Notes: generated by a model from the letters alone, not told the origin. 64,000 nucleotides of DNA from Flavobacterium lipolyticum (GCF_020905335.1 NZ_JAJJMN010000001.1:3348001-3412000); one strand, 5' to 3'. Positions 8,994 through 16,113 are shown, counted from the stretch's first letter. A program made the numbers and translations.

Positions 8994-9743
8994 ATGCTGA
9001 AGAAAGAGAGACATCAGTTTATCATGGATAAATTCAAGAGTGTCGAAAAGATAAACACGATCGATCTTGCCACAGAGCTCAGTATCTCTGAGGATACCAT
9101 ACGCAGAGATTTTAACGAAATGCACAACAAAGGGCTGATCAATAAGGTATATGGAGCTGCTTTTCCGGTAAAAGAGAAATCCAATAACGTTTTTGATATC
9201 CATATAATCAATGAAGACAAAAAGAGAATAGTAGGACAGAAAGCCTTATCGTTTCTTGATGAAGGTCAGGTGATTATCATGACCGGAGGAACTACTAATT
9301 TGTCTTTTTGTAAACTCATTCCAATTGATTTTTCGGCTACCATATATACGTACAGCCTGCCCATTGCGATGCAATTGTCGCAGCATCCTAATATCGAACT
9401 GATTTTTATTGGCGGAAAACTACAGAAAAAAGCCATGGTAACGGTGGGCATCGATGTGGTACAGGTACTGTCTAAAATCAAAGCCGATGTTTGTTTCTTG
9501 GGAGTGAGTAGTTTAGATGTCAATCAGGGACTTACCGAAATGGGTTACGAAGTTTCGATCATCAAAAAAGAAATGATTAAAGCTTCTGATAAAGTAATTG
9601 TGCTCGCGACTTCTGATAAAATTAACGGTAAAATGCCACATCAGGTTTGTGGTCTCGATAAAGTGGATGCTATTGTTACCGAACTGAAGCCGAAGAGTGC
9701 TAAGATTAAAAGCTTCGTGGAGGCCGGGGTGAGGGTTGTATAG
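8994..9743 (+). CDS. DeoR/GlpR-family transcriptional regulator
   Basis: This is a sugar-phosphate-responsive DNA-binding regulator. The translation starts MLKKERHQFIMDKFKSVEKI, followed by the DeoR winged helix-turn-helix with ISEDTIRRDFNEMHNKGLIN (about residues 30-50). The C-terminal effector domain has IIMTGGTTNLSF and FLGVSSLDVNQGLTEMGYEV, matching the DeoR sensor fold. I use the ATG at 8994 and not the in-frame TTG at 8976, because 8976 lies inside the TATATTTG -7 box. This gives 249 residues, a normal length. It is divergent from susC-susD-murQ-symporter-anmK. A plausible effector is MurNAc-6-P or GlcNAc-6-P (inference). Confidence 0.9.
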   Translation: MLKKERHQFIMDKFKSVEKINTIDLATELSISEDTIRRDFNEMHNKGLINKVYGAAFPVKEKSNNVFDIHIINEDKKRIVGQKALSFLDEGQVIIMTGGTTNLSFCKLIPIDFSATIYTYSLPIAMQLSQHPNIELIFIGGKLQKKAMVTVGIDVVQVLSKIKADVCFLGVSSLDVNQGLTEMGYEVSIIKKEMIKASDKVIVLATSDKINGKMPHQVCGLDKVDAIVTELKPKSAKIKSFVEAGVRVV

Positions 9744-9916
9744 ATTAAATTGCGTTTTTATGCGGTTTTTTGTATTGCTGTGTGGTTCTAATTGTTGTTG
9801 GAATTATGTAGCTTTTTTTTTTGAGTAAACGGGTATTTATACTTGGTTGTTTAGAAGAGGTAATTGATATTTTTGAAGAATGCGAATTTATTTTTCTAAA
9901 AAAGGTTTTCCGTATA

Positions 9917-9964
9917 ATATTTAAAAGATAATAATATACCCAGTGTACCAAATTAAAAATCATT
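9917..9964. repeat. Left inverted repeat of the 6.2 kb accessory segment
   Basis: The core AATATACCCAGTGTACCAAA (9933-9952) plus one more T is perfectly matched, inverted, at 16121-16141. On the outer side (9917-9932) the match continues with 3 differences in 17 positions. On the inner side GATTTTTAATTTGG pairs with GATTTTCATTTGG, one base shorter. It lies between the DeoR gene and the first island gene, 13 bases past that gene's stop. No target-site duplication was found beside it. Confidence 0.7.
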
Positions 9965-9965
9965 T

Positions 9966-10385
9966 TTACTTATTATTCTTTAGACTCTGGAAATACTGTA
10001 ATATCAAACTTTTATTAATATCATTCATGTTATCAAAATGATTAAAATAGTCAATTAGTATTCTACCTTTTTTAGTTGTATCATTGAATTCGATATCTTT
10101 ATCAATATCGTCTTTGTCTAAATTATATTCTAATATTAATGAAAATGAATATGAAAATGAATATGGAAGAATAGATTTTTTAGGGTATTTAATGTCAGTT
10201 TTTATTATGTGTTTGTTTCCTTCTTTTAAATATGTCTGTTCAATAACTTCAAAATCATTGCTTCCGTATTCTTTAAGATGTAACAAAATCTCATTCTTAA
10301 TTCGTTTTATCAAATAATTTTCAGCCATTGCTCTAAAATATTTAATGTATTTACCTAGAAACAAATATAGTTTTAATTTTAGCAT
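9966..10385 (-). CDS. Hypothetical small basic protein (paralog of 13272-13667)
   Basis: I do not recognise a family. With the start at 10385 the protein has 139 residues and begins MLKLKLYLFLGKYIKYFRA, an amphipathic Lys/Leu/Tyr-rich stretch, followed by a charged alpha/beta-looking body. A second island gene at 13272-13667 begins MFKLRLYKFLGIFIPYFKRK and aligns through the first 60 residues and again at the C-terminus (YFNHFDNMNDINKSLILQYF against FLKHFHEIDTDYLKRKFEF). The two are diverged paralogs. The start was chosen by this alignment; a longer in-frame ATG lies at 10424. The stop codon is 13 bases inside the left inverted repeat. Function is unknown. Confidence 0.6.
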   Translation of the reverse strand: MLKLKLYLFLGKYIKYFRAMAENYLIKRIKNEILLHLKEYGSNDFEVIEQTYLKEGNKHIIKTDIKYPKKSILPYSFSYSFSLILEYNLDKDDIDKDIEFNDTTKKGRILIDYFNHFDNMNDINKSLILQYFQSLKNNK

Positions 10386-10433
10386 GATATATTGATTTAT
10401 GTGATTTTTATTACAATATAACAACCCTCTTCG

Positions 10434-10461
10434 AAAGCCACGTGTTTGATCACGTGGCTTT
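10434..10461. terminator. Strong hairpin upstream of the transposase
   Basis: AAAGCCACGTG and CACGTGGCTTT form a perfect 11 bp stem with a 6-base loop, followed by TTGTTATTT on the plus strand. It lies between the divergent hypothetical gene and the transposase. As a plus-strand terminator it would shield the transposase from read-through, as insertion-sequence ends often do. Confidence 0.55.
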
Positions 10462-10581
10462 TGTTATTTATATCAGTTCGGATTGATCGTTTTAGCACAT
10501 CATCACCTTCAAACTTTTCAAACCATATTCATTTCATTTTTAAACATTGTTGAATTAGCCAGAATTTTTAAATCTAAAATT

Positions 10582-11817
10582 ATGGCTTCCATTAAATATG
10601 ACTTCACTTCTTGCTACGATGCATACGATTTCTCACATGTTGACTATGAAGAAATCTACCCAGATTTAGAACCAACTGCATTACAAGAAACCTGTGAAGA
10701 TCTTTTAAACAAAATTCTAGTTCAATATGGAATAGTACTTCCTAAACCAATCTTTGTTAGGTTCCCTGACCCAGTGAAATTGTTAACAACTCGTCTAAAA
10801 AAGATAAGAAAAACCTTACCAATAACACCAAAAAGTATTATTTTTAATAAAACAAAGATGAGTAAACATTCTGATATTGAACTTAATACCGCACAGATTT
10901 TTAAATCTGTACATAGTATGGGAAAGACTTTAAACAATTTTAAAGCATGTCGTGAACACCTAGAAAAATTGCGATGGAACGGAGAACCAATTTGTCCTCA
11001 TTGCGGAAGTCAACGTGAAAATCATTATAAAATTAAAGGAAGAACAGAAGAGAAATTTCGTTACAAATGTAAAGATTGTCGCTTGCCATTTACTGTAACT
11101 GTTGGAACTATATTTGAAAAATCAACAATTCCCTTAGATAAATGGTTCATAGCTATTTTTAAATTTTTAACAAGTAAGAAAGGTATTAGTAGCTATCAAC
11201 TCATGAGAGAAATAGAAGTTACTCAAAAAACTGCTTGGTTTATGTTAAGCAGAATTCGAAATTCAGTTAAAATGAGAGATGATTTCGAATTTGACGGTAT
11301 TACCCAAGTTGATGAAACTTTTGTAGGAGGGAAAAATAAAAATCGTAGTAAAGGTAAAAAGATTCCTAATACGCAGGGTAGAAGTCCTAAAACAAAAACA
11401 ATCGTATTTGGAATGCTTAGCAATGGAATTGTATATACTAAAGTTGTGGGGGATACTACAGGCGCAACTCTCAAATCCATCATCAATGATAAAGTTAAAG
11501 AAGGTTCTACTATTGTAAGTGATGGATGGAAAGGGTATCGTGGATTAGGTAAGTATTATGACCATAAAGTTATCCAGCATAACTTAGGATTGTATAAGGT
11601 AGGAGCTTACCATACGAATGGAATTGAAGGATTTTGGGGGATTTTAAAACGAGGTATCATTGGGATATATCATTTTACAAGTAAAAAGCATTTACATCGT
11701 TATTGTGATGAATTTGCTTACCGCTATAACATTAGCAAAATGCCCTTGGGAGAACAGTTTAATTTTACTTTGGTTAACTGTGATGAAAGATTAAGATATA
11801 AAGAGTTGATTGCATAA
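10582..11817 (+). CDS. IS1595-family (ISXO2-like) transposase with N-terminal extension
   Basis: This is a DDE-type transposase. From residue 93 it looks like a complete ISXO2-like enzyme of 319 residues, starting MSKHSDIELN (in-frame ATG at 10858). A zinc ribbon with C-P-H-C and C-K-D-C pairs follows, in PICPHCGSQ and YKCKDCRLPFTVTVGTIFE. The DDE core then includes QVDETFVGGKNKNRSKGKK, TIVSDGWKGYRGL and HTNGIEGFWGILKRG. The preceding 92 residues (MASIKYDFTSCYDAYDFSHV onward) are in frame and uninterrupted but are not part of the usual family. The actual start could be 10582 or 10858. I found no convincing terminal inverted repeats close to the gene; the nearest paired inverted repeats are those at 9.93 and 16.13 kb. 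Confidence 0.85.
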   Translation: MASIKYDFTSCYDAYDFSHVDYEEIYPDLEPTALQETCEDLLNKILVQYGIVLPKPIFVRFPDPVKLLTTRLKKIRKTLPITPKSIIFNKTKMSKHSDIELNTAQIFKSVHSMGKTLNNFKACREHLEKLRWNGEPICPHCGSQRENHYKIKGRTEEKFRYKCKDCRLPFTVTVGTIFEKSTIPLDKWFIAIFKFLTSKKGISSYQLMREIEVTQKTAWFMLSRIRNSVKMRDDFEFDGITQVDETFVGGKNKNRSKGKKIPNTQGRSPKTKTIVFGMLSNGIVYTKVVGDTTGATLKSIINDKVKEGSTIVSDGWKGYRGLGKYYDHKVIQHNLGLYKVGAYHTNGIEGFWGILKRGIIGIYHFTSKKHLHRYCDEFAYRYNISKMPLGEQFNFTLVNCDERLRYKELIA

Positions 11818-11969
11818 ACTTTGTCCAAGTTAAACTAAAAATGAATCAACTGGTAGAATTTTGTAATTTGAAATTGAAAGAATATTTTTTCAAATTTGCA
11901 ATATTCAATATTTTTTATATATTTGACGATGATTGTATAATACAATAATTAATATAAGATTTCGTTGTA

Positions 11970-12383
11970 GTGATAAAGGGAAATAAACCGGCAAAGAAAC
12001 AGAAAAAGGAATCTCTACCTTCAGTAAAACCAATTGAAGAAGAGAGTAAAAAAAATACTTGGGTAGGCGATTTAACATACCCTGTTAGAGATGTGCTTAT
12101 TGCGTCAATGGCAAATGGATTGTTTCTAATAGCGGTAGTAGCACTTATTATTACTGTTTTCATTTATCGTTTGCCAAGTGAACAGCTCCTTATTTTTGCA
12201 AAAGATGTGTATACTGGTTTTGATAATTTATATATATTAGGATGGATTCTTTGGATTATTACATGCGCGGCTTGGTTATTTCATGTAAAGTACATAGGAA
12301 AAAGAAATAATAAAGAGATTTTACGTCTCTCCGATGAAAAGGATAAGTATCAAAAGCTACTTTTCGAAAAAGCAATCAATTAA
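11970..12383 (+). CDS. Hypothetical two-TM membrane protein
   Basis: The family is not recognised. The 137-residue protein starts at a GTG and has a lysine-rich cytoplasmic N-terminus (about 35 residues). Two membrane segments follow, at about residues 45-68 (IASMANGLFLIAVVALIITV) and 86-108 (LYILGWILWIITCAAWLF). The C-terminal tail is charged and probably coiled. It stops 14 bases before a second small membrane protein gene, so the two look like a bicistronic unit within the island. Confidence 0.6.
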   Translation: MIKGNKPAKKQKKESLPSVKPIEEESKKNTWVGDLTYPVRDVLIASMANGLFLIAVVALIITVFIYRLPSEQLLIFAKDVYTGFDNLYILGWILWIITCAAWLFHVKYIGKRNNKEILRLSDEKDKYQKLLFEKAIN

Positions 12384-12397
12384 AAACATTAAATATT

Positions 12398-12961
12398 ATG
12401 AATACTTTTATTATCTATGGGTTCGTAATTTGTATAATTATGTCCATAATACATTTAATGTATCAGTTTGTTGTATTACCTACATTAAAACAATCCTTGA
12501 ATTTTAAACTTCATAAATTAAATGATGAAGTCATTTCTATGGTTATAGAAGACAAAAAAAGTGTACCTCCTATAGAATTTAATTTTACTACGCATATAAT
12601 TTCAGCTGTTTCAGATAATTTGTCCGATTATAATCTGATAACGCTTTTTAGAAGAAAAAAGACATTTGAAAATGAAAAAGTAATTAAATCAAAAATAAAA
12701 GAGATTGAGGCACAAATTTACAACGAAAGATTAAAAGAAATACATGAAAAATGTTTAACTATAGCTTTTAAATCCTTAATATATAATTCATTAATGTTGT
12801 TAGTATATTTATTACCGATTTTTATTGTTTTATATATAATCTCAAAACTATTTTTTGGTTATAGTAAAAACATTAAAAAGCTTTATTTGAATATGATTAA
12901 TAATCGAGTGGAAAGCAATTTTACTTCAAGTAATAATTTACAAAAACAATATTGCTACTAA
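12398..12961 (+). CDS. Hypothetical two-TM membrane protein
   Basis: The family is not recognised. The 187-residue protein has an N-terminal membrane segment (about 4-28, MNTFIIYGFVICIIMSIIHL onward). A charged middle region with a likely helical coil follows (EIEAQIYNERLKEIHEKCL), and then a second membrane segment at about residues 130-153 (LMLLVYLLPIFIVLYIISKL). It lies 14 bases after the 137-residue membrane protein and is followed by a strong terminator, so the pair forms its own operon. Codon use is very AT-rich, like the rest of the island. Confidence 0.6.
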   Translation: MNTFIIYGFVICIIMSIIHLMYQFVVLPTLKQSLNFKLHKLNDEVISMVIEDKKSVPPIEFNFTTHIISAVSDNLSDYNLITLFRRKKTFENEKVIKSKIKEIEAQIYNERLKEIHEKCLTIAFKSLIYNSLMLLVYLLPIFIVLYIISKLFFGYSKNIKKLYLNMINNRVESNFTSSNNLQKQYCY

Positions 12962-12985
12962 AAAGATTTAACTTTTAAGACAGAT

Positions 12986-13018
12986 AAAAAAGTCCCAATC
13001 AATGATTGGGACTTTTTT
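12986..13018 (+). terminator. Rho-independent terminator of the membrane-protein pair
   Basis: AGTCCCAATC and GATTGGGACT form a perfect 10 bp stem with a 3-base AAT loop, flanked by A6 and T6. It lies 25 bases after the stop of the 187-residue membrane protein. Confidence 0.85.
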
Positions 13019-13094
13019 ATGCTCCTTATTGTTCCAATTAAAATAGTTTTAAATTTGCTTGTGTTAGTTATATATAATATTAAAAATTTACTCT

Positions 13095-13268
13095 ATGAGA
13101 ACACTAACACAACACATACAGGAATCATTAAACCAAAAGTCAATCAAGGATATTTCGAAAGAGAAACCTGTTGAAGAAGATTTATCTGATTTGATGAGAA
13201 CCAATCCTGCAAAGGGAGGCGGAATAATGCGAGGAACTTCAAGGAATGAGGAAGGTGAAGAAGATTAA
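13095..13268 (+). CDS. Very small protein with M[RK]TLxxHIQES motif
   Basis: This 57-residue frame begins MRTLTQHIQESLNQKSIKDI and ends in a Gly-rich then acidic tail (AKGGGIMRGTSRNEEGEED). A second small gene at 15907-16050 on the opposite strand begins MKTLSNHIQESFTTVKENQ, so the first 11 residues are conserved between two otherwise different peptides in one island. That conservation is the main reason to call it a gene. Similar short amphipathic N-termini occur on Bacteroidota and phage-related small proteins (recollection, not searched). It sits alone between a terminator and the convergent gene at 13272. Function is unknown. Confidence 0.55.
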   Translation: MRTLTQHIQESLNQKSIKDISKEKPVEEDLSDLMRTNPAKGGGIMRGTSRNEEGEED

Positions 13269-13271
13269 AAT

Positions 13272-13667
13272 TTATTTCTTTTTATGAAATTCAAATTTTC
13301 TTTTTAAATAGTCTGTATCAATTTCATGAAAATGCTTTAGAAATTTATATATTTCTTCAAAATCATTAAAATTTTTATGATTTAGACTTACATCACTTAA
13401 AAATTCAATTTCATTAGATTGGTATTTTAAGCCAATACAAAATACAACATCATGATATTCAATATTTATTGTTACAATATGTGCATTGTTATCTTTGTCA
13501 TATTCTTTTTTAGGGTTACGAAATTTGAATAATCTTCTTTCCTTGTAATCGCTGATTTGATTCTTAATATGAATCTCTATATGATTTAAAATTTGTTCAC
13601 TCATCAGTTTCCTTTTAAAGTAAGGAATAAAGATACCTAAAAATTTATAAAGTCGAAGTTTGAACAT
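13272..13667 (-). CDS. Hypothetical small basic protein (paralog of 9966-10385)
   Basis: The 131-residue protein starts MFKLRLYKFLGIFIPYFKRK at 13667; a longer in-frame ATG exists at 13742. The N-terminal half aligns with the 139-residue protein at 9966-10385 (MLKLKLYLFLGKYIKYFRA), and both end in an aromatic/basic C-terminus. The two genes point the same way and lie on either side of the transposase and membrane-protein operon. The stop codon is 4 bases from that of the convergent 57-residue peptide gene. No known domain was recognised. Confidence 0.6.
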   Translation of the reverse strand: MFKLRLYKFLGIFIPYFKRKLMSEQILNHIEIHIKNQISDYKERRLFKFRNPKKEYDKDNNAHIVTINIEYHDVVFCIGLKYQSNEIEFLSDVSLNHKNFNDFEEIYKFLKHFHEIDTDYLKRKFEFHKKK

Positions 13668-13809
13668 AATATTAGATTTTTGAATTATGTATAATAAAAC
13701 AACAATCTGTTGACAAACAGTCAAAACATTGTTCTCTTTCATTTCCCCACGTTATCCTTTTTAATTATTTTTGTATTGTAAAAATATTCGTGCTTAATTA
13801 CGTTATTGC

Positions 13810-13999
13810 TAAATCCAAATTACCACCCTGAGGCTCAATAGCTTCTAGATTTAACAAGCCAATAATGTATGTGAGGTACGCCGTCATGGCGTGGCTTTGC
13901 ATCATTGCTTGTTTAAGGGTGTGGTAACCCTGGATTTAGTGTGGTGTAAATGTCCACGCTTATTTTTTGCACTAAACATTTATAAATCCAAATTACCAC
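13810..13999 (+). ncRNA. Nested long hairpin and flanking direct repeat (candidate structured RNA or DNA element)
   Basis: The stretch 13810-13938 folds into one long nested stem. TAAATCCAaaTTACCACCCT (13810-13829) pairs with the inverted AGGGTGTGGTAAcccTGGATTTA near 13916-13938. Inside, TTAACAAGC pairs with GCTTGTTTAA, AATAATG roughly with CATCATT, and ACGCC-gtcat-GGCGT closes the tip. The outer arm word AAATCCAAATTACCAC is then repeated exactly, in direct orientation, at 13984-13999, three bases before the ATG of the next gene. No protein-coding gene is credible here. It could be a structured leader RNA, a recombination site or the remnant of a hairpin-ended element; no reverse transcriptase is present to suggest a retron. 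Confidence 0.5.
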
Positions 14000-14002
14000 A
14001 CA

Positions 14003-14923
14003 ATGAAAAAGCACTATCAAAAGTACTGCATGCATTTCGCGTACGCCATTATTTCCATTTCCACATTCTTATTTACAACACGGACAGTCGGTCAAGAAAA
14101 CACTTCTTTATCAATCACAGAGGACATCTGTAAACTCATGAAAGAGAAAGATATAAAGTTACAACGGATAATTTATGACACAATTATCGAAACCAAAAGA
14201 CCTTTATTATTTATGAGTAATGAACTCCTAAATGATGATGAAATCATGGGTTCATATTCATCAACTCCAATTACATATCGTTATGCAAGAAGAGATGACC
14301 GTAGAGGGAAATATATCGAAAGCGAGTTAGTGGATAGTTCGCTAGAATACAACAATGACGGTAGTTTAAGTGAAACAATTTATAACATTTACAAAAATGA
14401 TTCTTCTAGTAAATTGTACGCAATAAAAGACGAAAGTCTAAAGTTTATTTCTGAATTTGCTAAAACAAAAGAACTTATAAAAATAGTTGAGAAACAAGGA
14501 TTTAAAGTTTATCAAACCAATGAAACATATTATGAGAACTACTATTACATCAAATCGAAAACTTGTGAAATAAAATTAGATAATTGGACTTATAGCGAAT
14601 TGAAAAAGAACCCATCTTACATAACATTACTAGACAATTACCAGATTAAATTAAAATCATTAGTTCAGCAAACAGTTCCCCACTCAAAAACTCTTGATAA
14701 ATACTTAGGGCTTTATCGAATTCAGAGAAACAAAATGTCAACTGCTAATATCAATGCTTGGAAAAATGCAACTACGCAAGCACAAAAGCTCAATGATCAA
14801 ATTTTTAAACTTGGAGAACAATATGCTGGAAATTACTCTTTCACACCGTTTGATCGGCTGACCAGTTTGAGGCGACAATTCACAGATAACTTAGGAGCTT
14901 CGAAAGGGGTATTGGGGATTTAG
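14003..14923 (+). CDS. Hypothetical exported protein
   Basis: The 306-residue protein has a long N-terminal signal (MKKHYQKYCMHFAYAIISIS onward, predicted cleavage after about residue 30 near TVGQEN), so it is probably periplasmic or outer-membrane associated. The body is hydrophilic, rich in Lys, Tyr and Ser, with no domain I recognise. The C-terminal 100 residues look helical. The gene is immediately preceded by the direct repeat of the 13.81 kb hairpin and followed by a strong terminator, so it is a stand-alone transcript. The high AT content matches the island. Confidence 0.6.
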   Translation: MKKHYQKYCMHFAYAIISISTFLFTTRTVGQENTSLSITEDICKLMKEKDIKLQRIIYDTIIETKRPLLFMSNELLNDDEIMGSYSSTPITYRYARRDDRRGKYIESELVDSSLEYNNDGSLSETIYNIYKNDSSSKLYAIKDESLKFISEFAKTKELIKIVEKQGFKVYQTNETYYENYYYIKSKTCEIKLDNWTYSELKKNPSYITLLDNYQIKLKSLVQQTVPHSKTLDKYLGLYRIQRNKMSTANINAWKNATTQAQKLNDQIFKLGEQYAGNYSFTPFDRLTSLRRQFTDNLGASKGVLGI

Positions 14924-14941
14924 ATTATATTTCATAAAAAT

Positions 14942-14970
14942 AAAAACCGTCTTATTTAAGACGGTTTTTT
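14942..14970 (+). terminator. Rho-independent terminator
   Basis: AAAAACCGTCTT pairs with AAGACGGTTTTT around an ATTT loop, with a T tract. It lies 18 bases after the exported-protein gene. Confidence 0.85.
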
Positions 14971-15061
14971 ATTGTTAAAAATGTTTTTAGATTGTTATTA
15001 AAAAATCTTTAAATTTGTTTTAAGCACTAATCGTAAACAATTCTAACATATAAGATAAATA

Positions 15062-15871
15062 ATGCCTGATAAAGATTTTTTAGAGAACTATTCTCTTTTT
15101 AGAAAATTAAGTGTAGATATTCCAGAAACATTGTATGAACTATCAAAGCCTCCTATTAATATGGAATGCAATGATTGTAAATCAATTCAAACTTTTAGCA
15201 TTATTGATAATACTGCTTTCTTAAATAGTTTTAATCATGAACATTATTCAATTTCAAATGTTAATTTAAGATTGCAATACCAATGTCAATCTTGTCAAAT
15301 TTTTAAAAGGGATTTCATCTTATATATTAGCCCTCAATTAGATTACATATACAAAACGGGTCAATATCCTGAATGGGAAATTAAAATGGATAAAAACCTA
15401 GAAATAACTCTAGGGAAGCATGCAAAAACATTTCGAAAAGGCCTTGTTTGTGAATCACAAGGTTATGGAATTGGTGCTTTTTCTTATTATCGAAGAATAA
15501 CTGAAGAAATAATTGATGAGTTATTAGATTCGATTACAGATTTGATTGACAAAAATAGCTTAGAGGAATATAAAAATGCTTTAGAAGCCACTAAGAAAAC
15601 AAGGGTTACTCAAGAAAAAATAGATTTGATTAAAGATTTATTACCTGAAATCTTAAAACCTAATGGAGTTAATCCGCTTGGGATTTTACATAGTGAATTA
15701 AGTGAAGGATTGCATGCAAATACTGATGAAGCTTGTTTAGAGAATGCAACACATGTAAAGGATATTTTAACCTTCCTGATTAATCAAATTATCCAAAGTA
15801 AAGAGGCGTCAAAATTGTTTACTAATAGCATGAAATCATTATTAGAGAAAAAATCTGGAAAGCTTCAATAG
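15062..15871 (+). CDS. Zinc-ribbon / DUF4145-like protein
   Basis: The 269-residue soluble protein has two CxxC pairs, MECNDCKS (about residues 34-41) and QYQCQSCQIF (about 72-81), that probably bind one zinc. A conserved-looking helical region follows, with GYGIGAFSYYRRITEEIIDE and, near the C-terminus, LGILHSELSEGLHANTDEAC. The arrangement of a clustered arginine helix followed by an H..L..G.HA motif resembles DUF4145-type domains, which often accompany restriction and other defence genes (family knowledge). I cannot confirm the family without a profile search. It is a single gene with its own terminator. A defence role is inference from family and location only. Confidence 0.6.
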   Translation: MPDKDFLENYSLFRKLSVDIPETLYELSKPPINMECNDCKSIQTFSIIDNTAFLNSFNHEHYSISNVNLRLQYQCQSCQIFKRDFILYISPQLDYIYKTGQYPEWEIKMDKNLEITLGKHAKTFRKGLVCESQGYGIGAFSYYRRITEEIIDELLDSITDLIDKNSLEEYKNALEATKKTRVTQEKIDLIKDLLPEILKPNGVNPLGILHSELSEGLHANTDEACLENATHVKDILTFLINQIIQSKEASKLFTNSMKSLLEKKSGKLQ

Positions 15872-15890
15872 TATCATTCAACAAATCGTA

Positions 15891-15928
15891 AAAAGAAAAA
15901 CCGTCCTTACTCAGACGGTTTTTCTTTT
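15891..15928. terminator. Bidirectional terminator
   Basis: GAAAAACCGTC (15895-15905) pairs with GACGGTTTTTC (15914-15924), with A-rich and T-rich flanks giving T tracts on both strands. It serves the plus-strand zinc-ribbon gene and the convergent small gene, whose stop codon lies in the loop. Confidence 0.85.
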
Positions 15929-16050
15929 TCTACAGATTCATCTTCATTAACAACTTCTTCTGTGTTGTCTATTTTATTTTCTACAATTGTTTCCTGATTT
16001 TCTTTTACAGTAGTAAAACTTTCTTGAATGTGATTAGAAAGTGTTTTCAT
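15907..16050 (-). CDS. Very small protein with M[RK]TLxxHIQES motif
   Basis: This 47-residue peptide begins MKTLSNHIQESFTTVKENQ and ends in a strongly acidic tail (NTEEVVNEDESVEKEKPSE). Its first 11 residues match those of the 57-residue peptide at 13095-13268. I use the ATG at 16050 because the shared motif starts there; a longer frame reaches 16092. The last codons overlap the stem of the bidirectional terminator. The right inverted repeat of the segment lies 71 bases upstream. Function is unknown; an amphipathic targeting or leader segment is one possibility. Confidence 0.55.
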   Translation of the reverse strand: MKTLSNHIQESFTTVKENQETIVENKIDNTEEVVNEDESVEKEKPSE

Positions 16051-16113
16051 GATATCTTTGTTTGAAGTTATATAGTATATATAATTAAACAATTATCCCG
16101 TTGTGTATTAGAA

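Noticed and set aside
9745..9963. 72-codon minus-strand frame
   Set aside because: It is low complexity, overlaps the left inverted repeat, and has no homology-like motifs.
13095..13268. Graspetide or lanthipeptide precursor
   Set aside because: No ATP-grasp ligase, LanM-type enzyme or peptidase-transporter is nearby, so modification cannot be supported.
13810..13938. Possible retron ncRNA
   Set aside because: The nested inverted arms would fit, but no reverse transcriptase is encoded anywhere in the window.
13891..14133. Plus-strand frame over the hairpin
   Set aside because: It runs through the nested hairpin and overlaps the exported-protein gene out of frame; composition is not protein-like.
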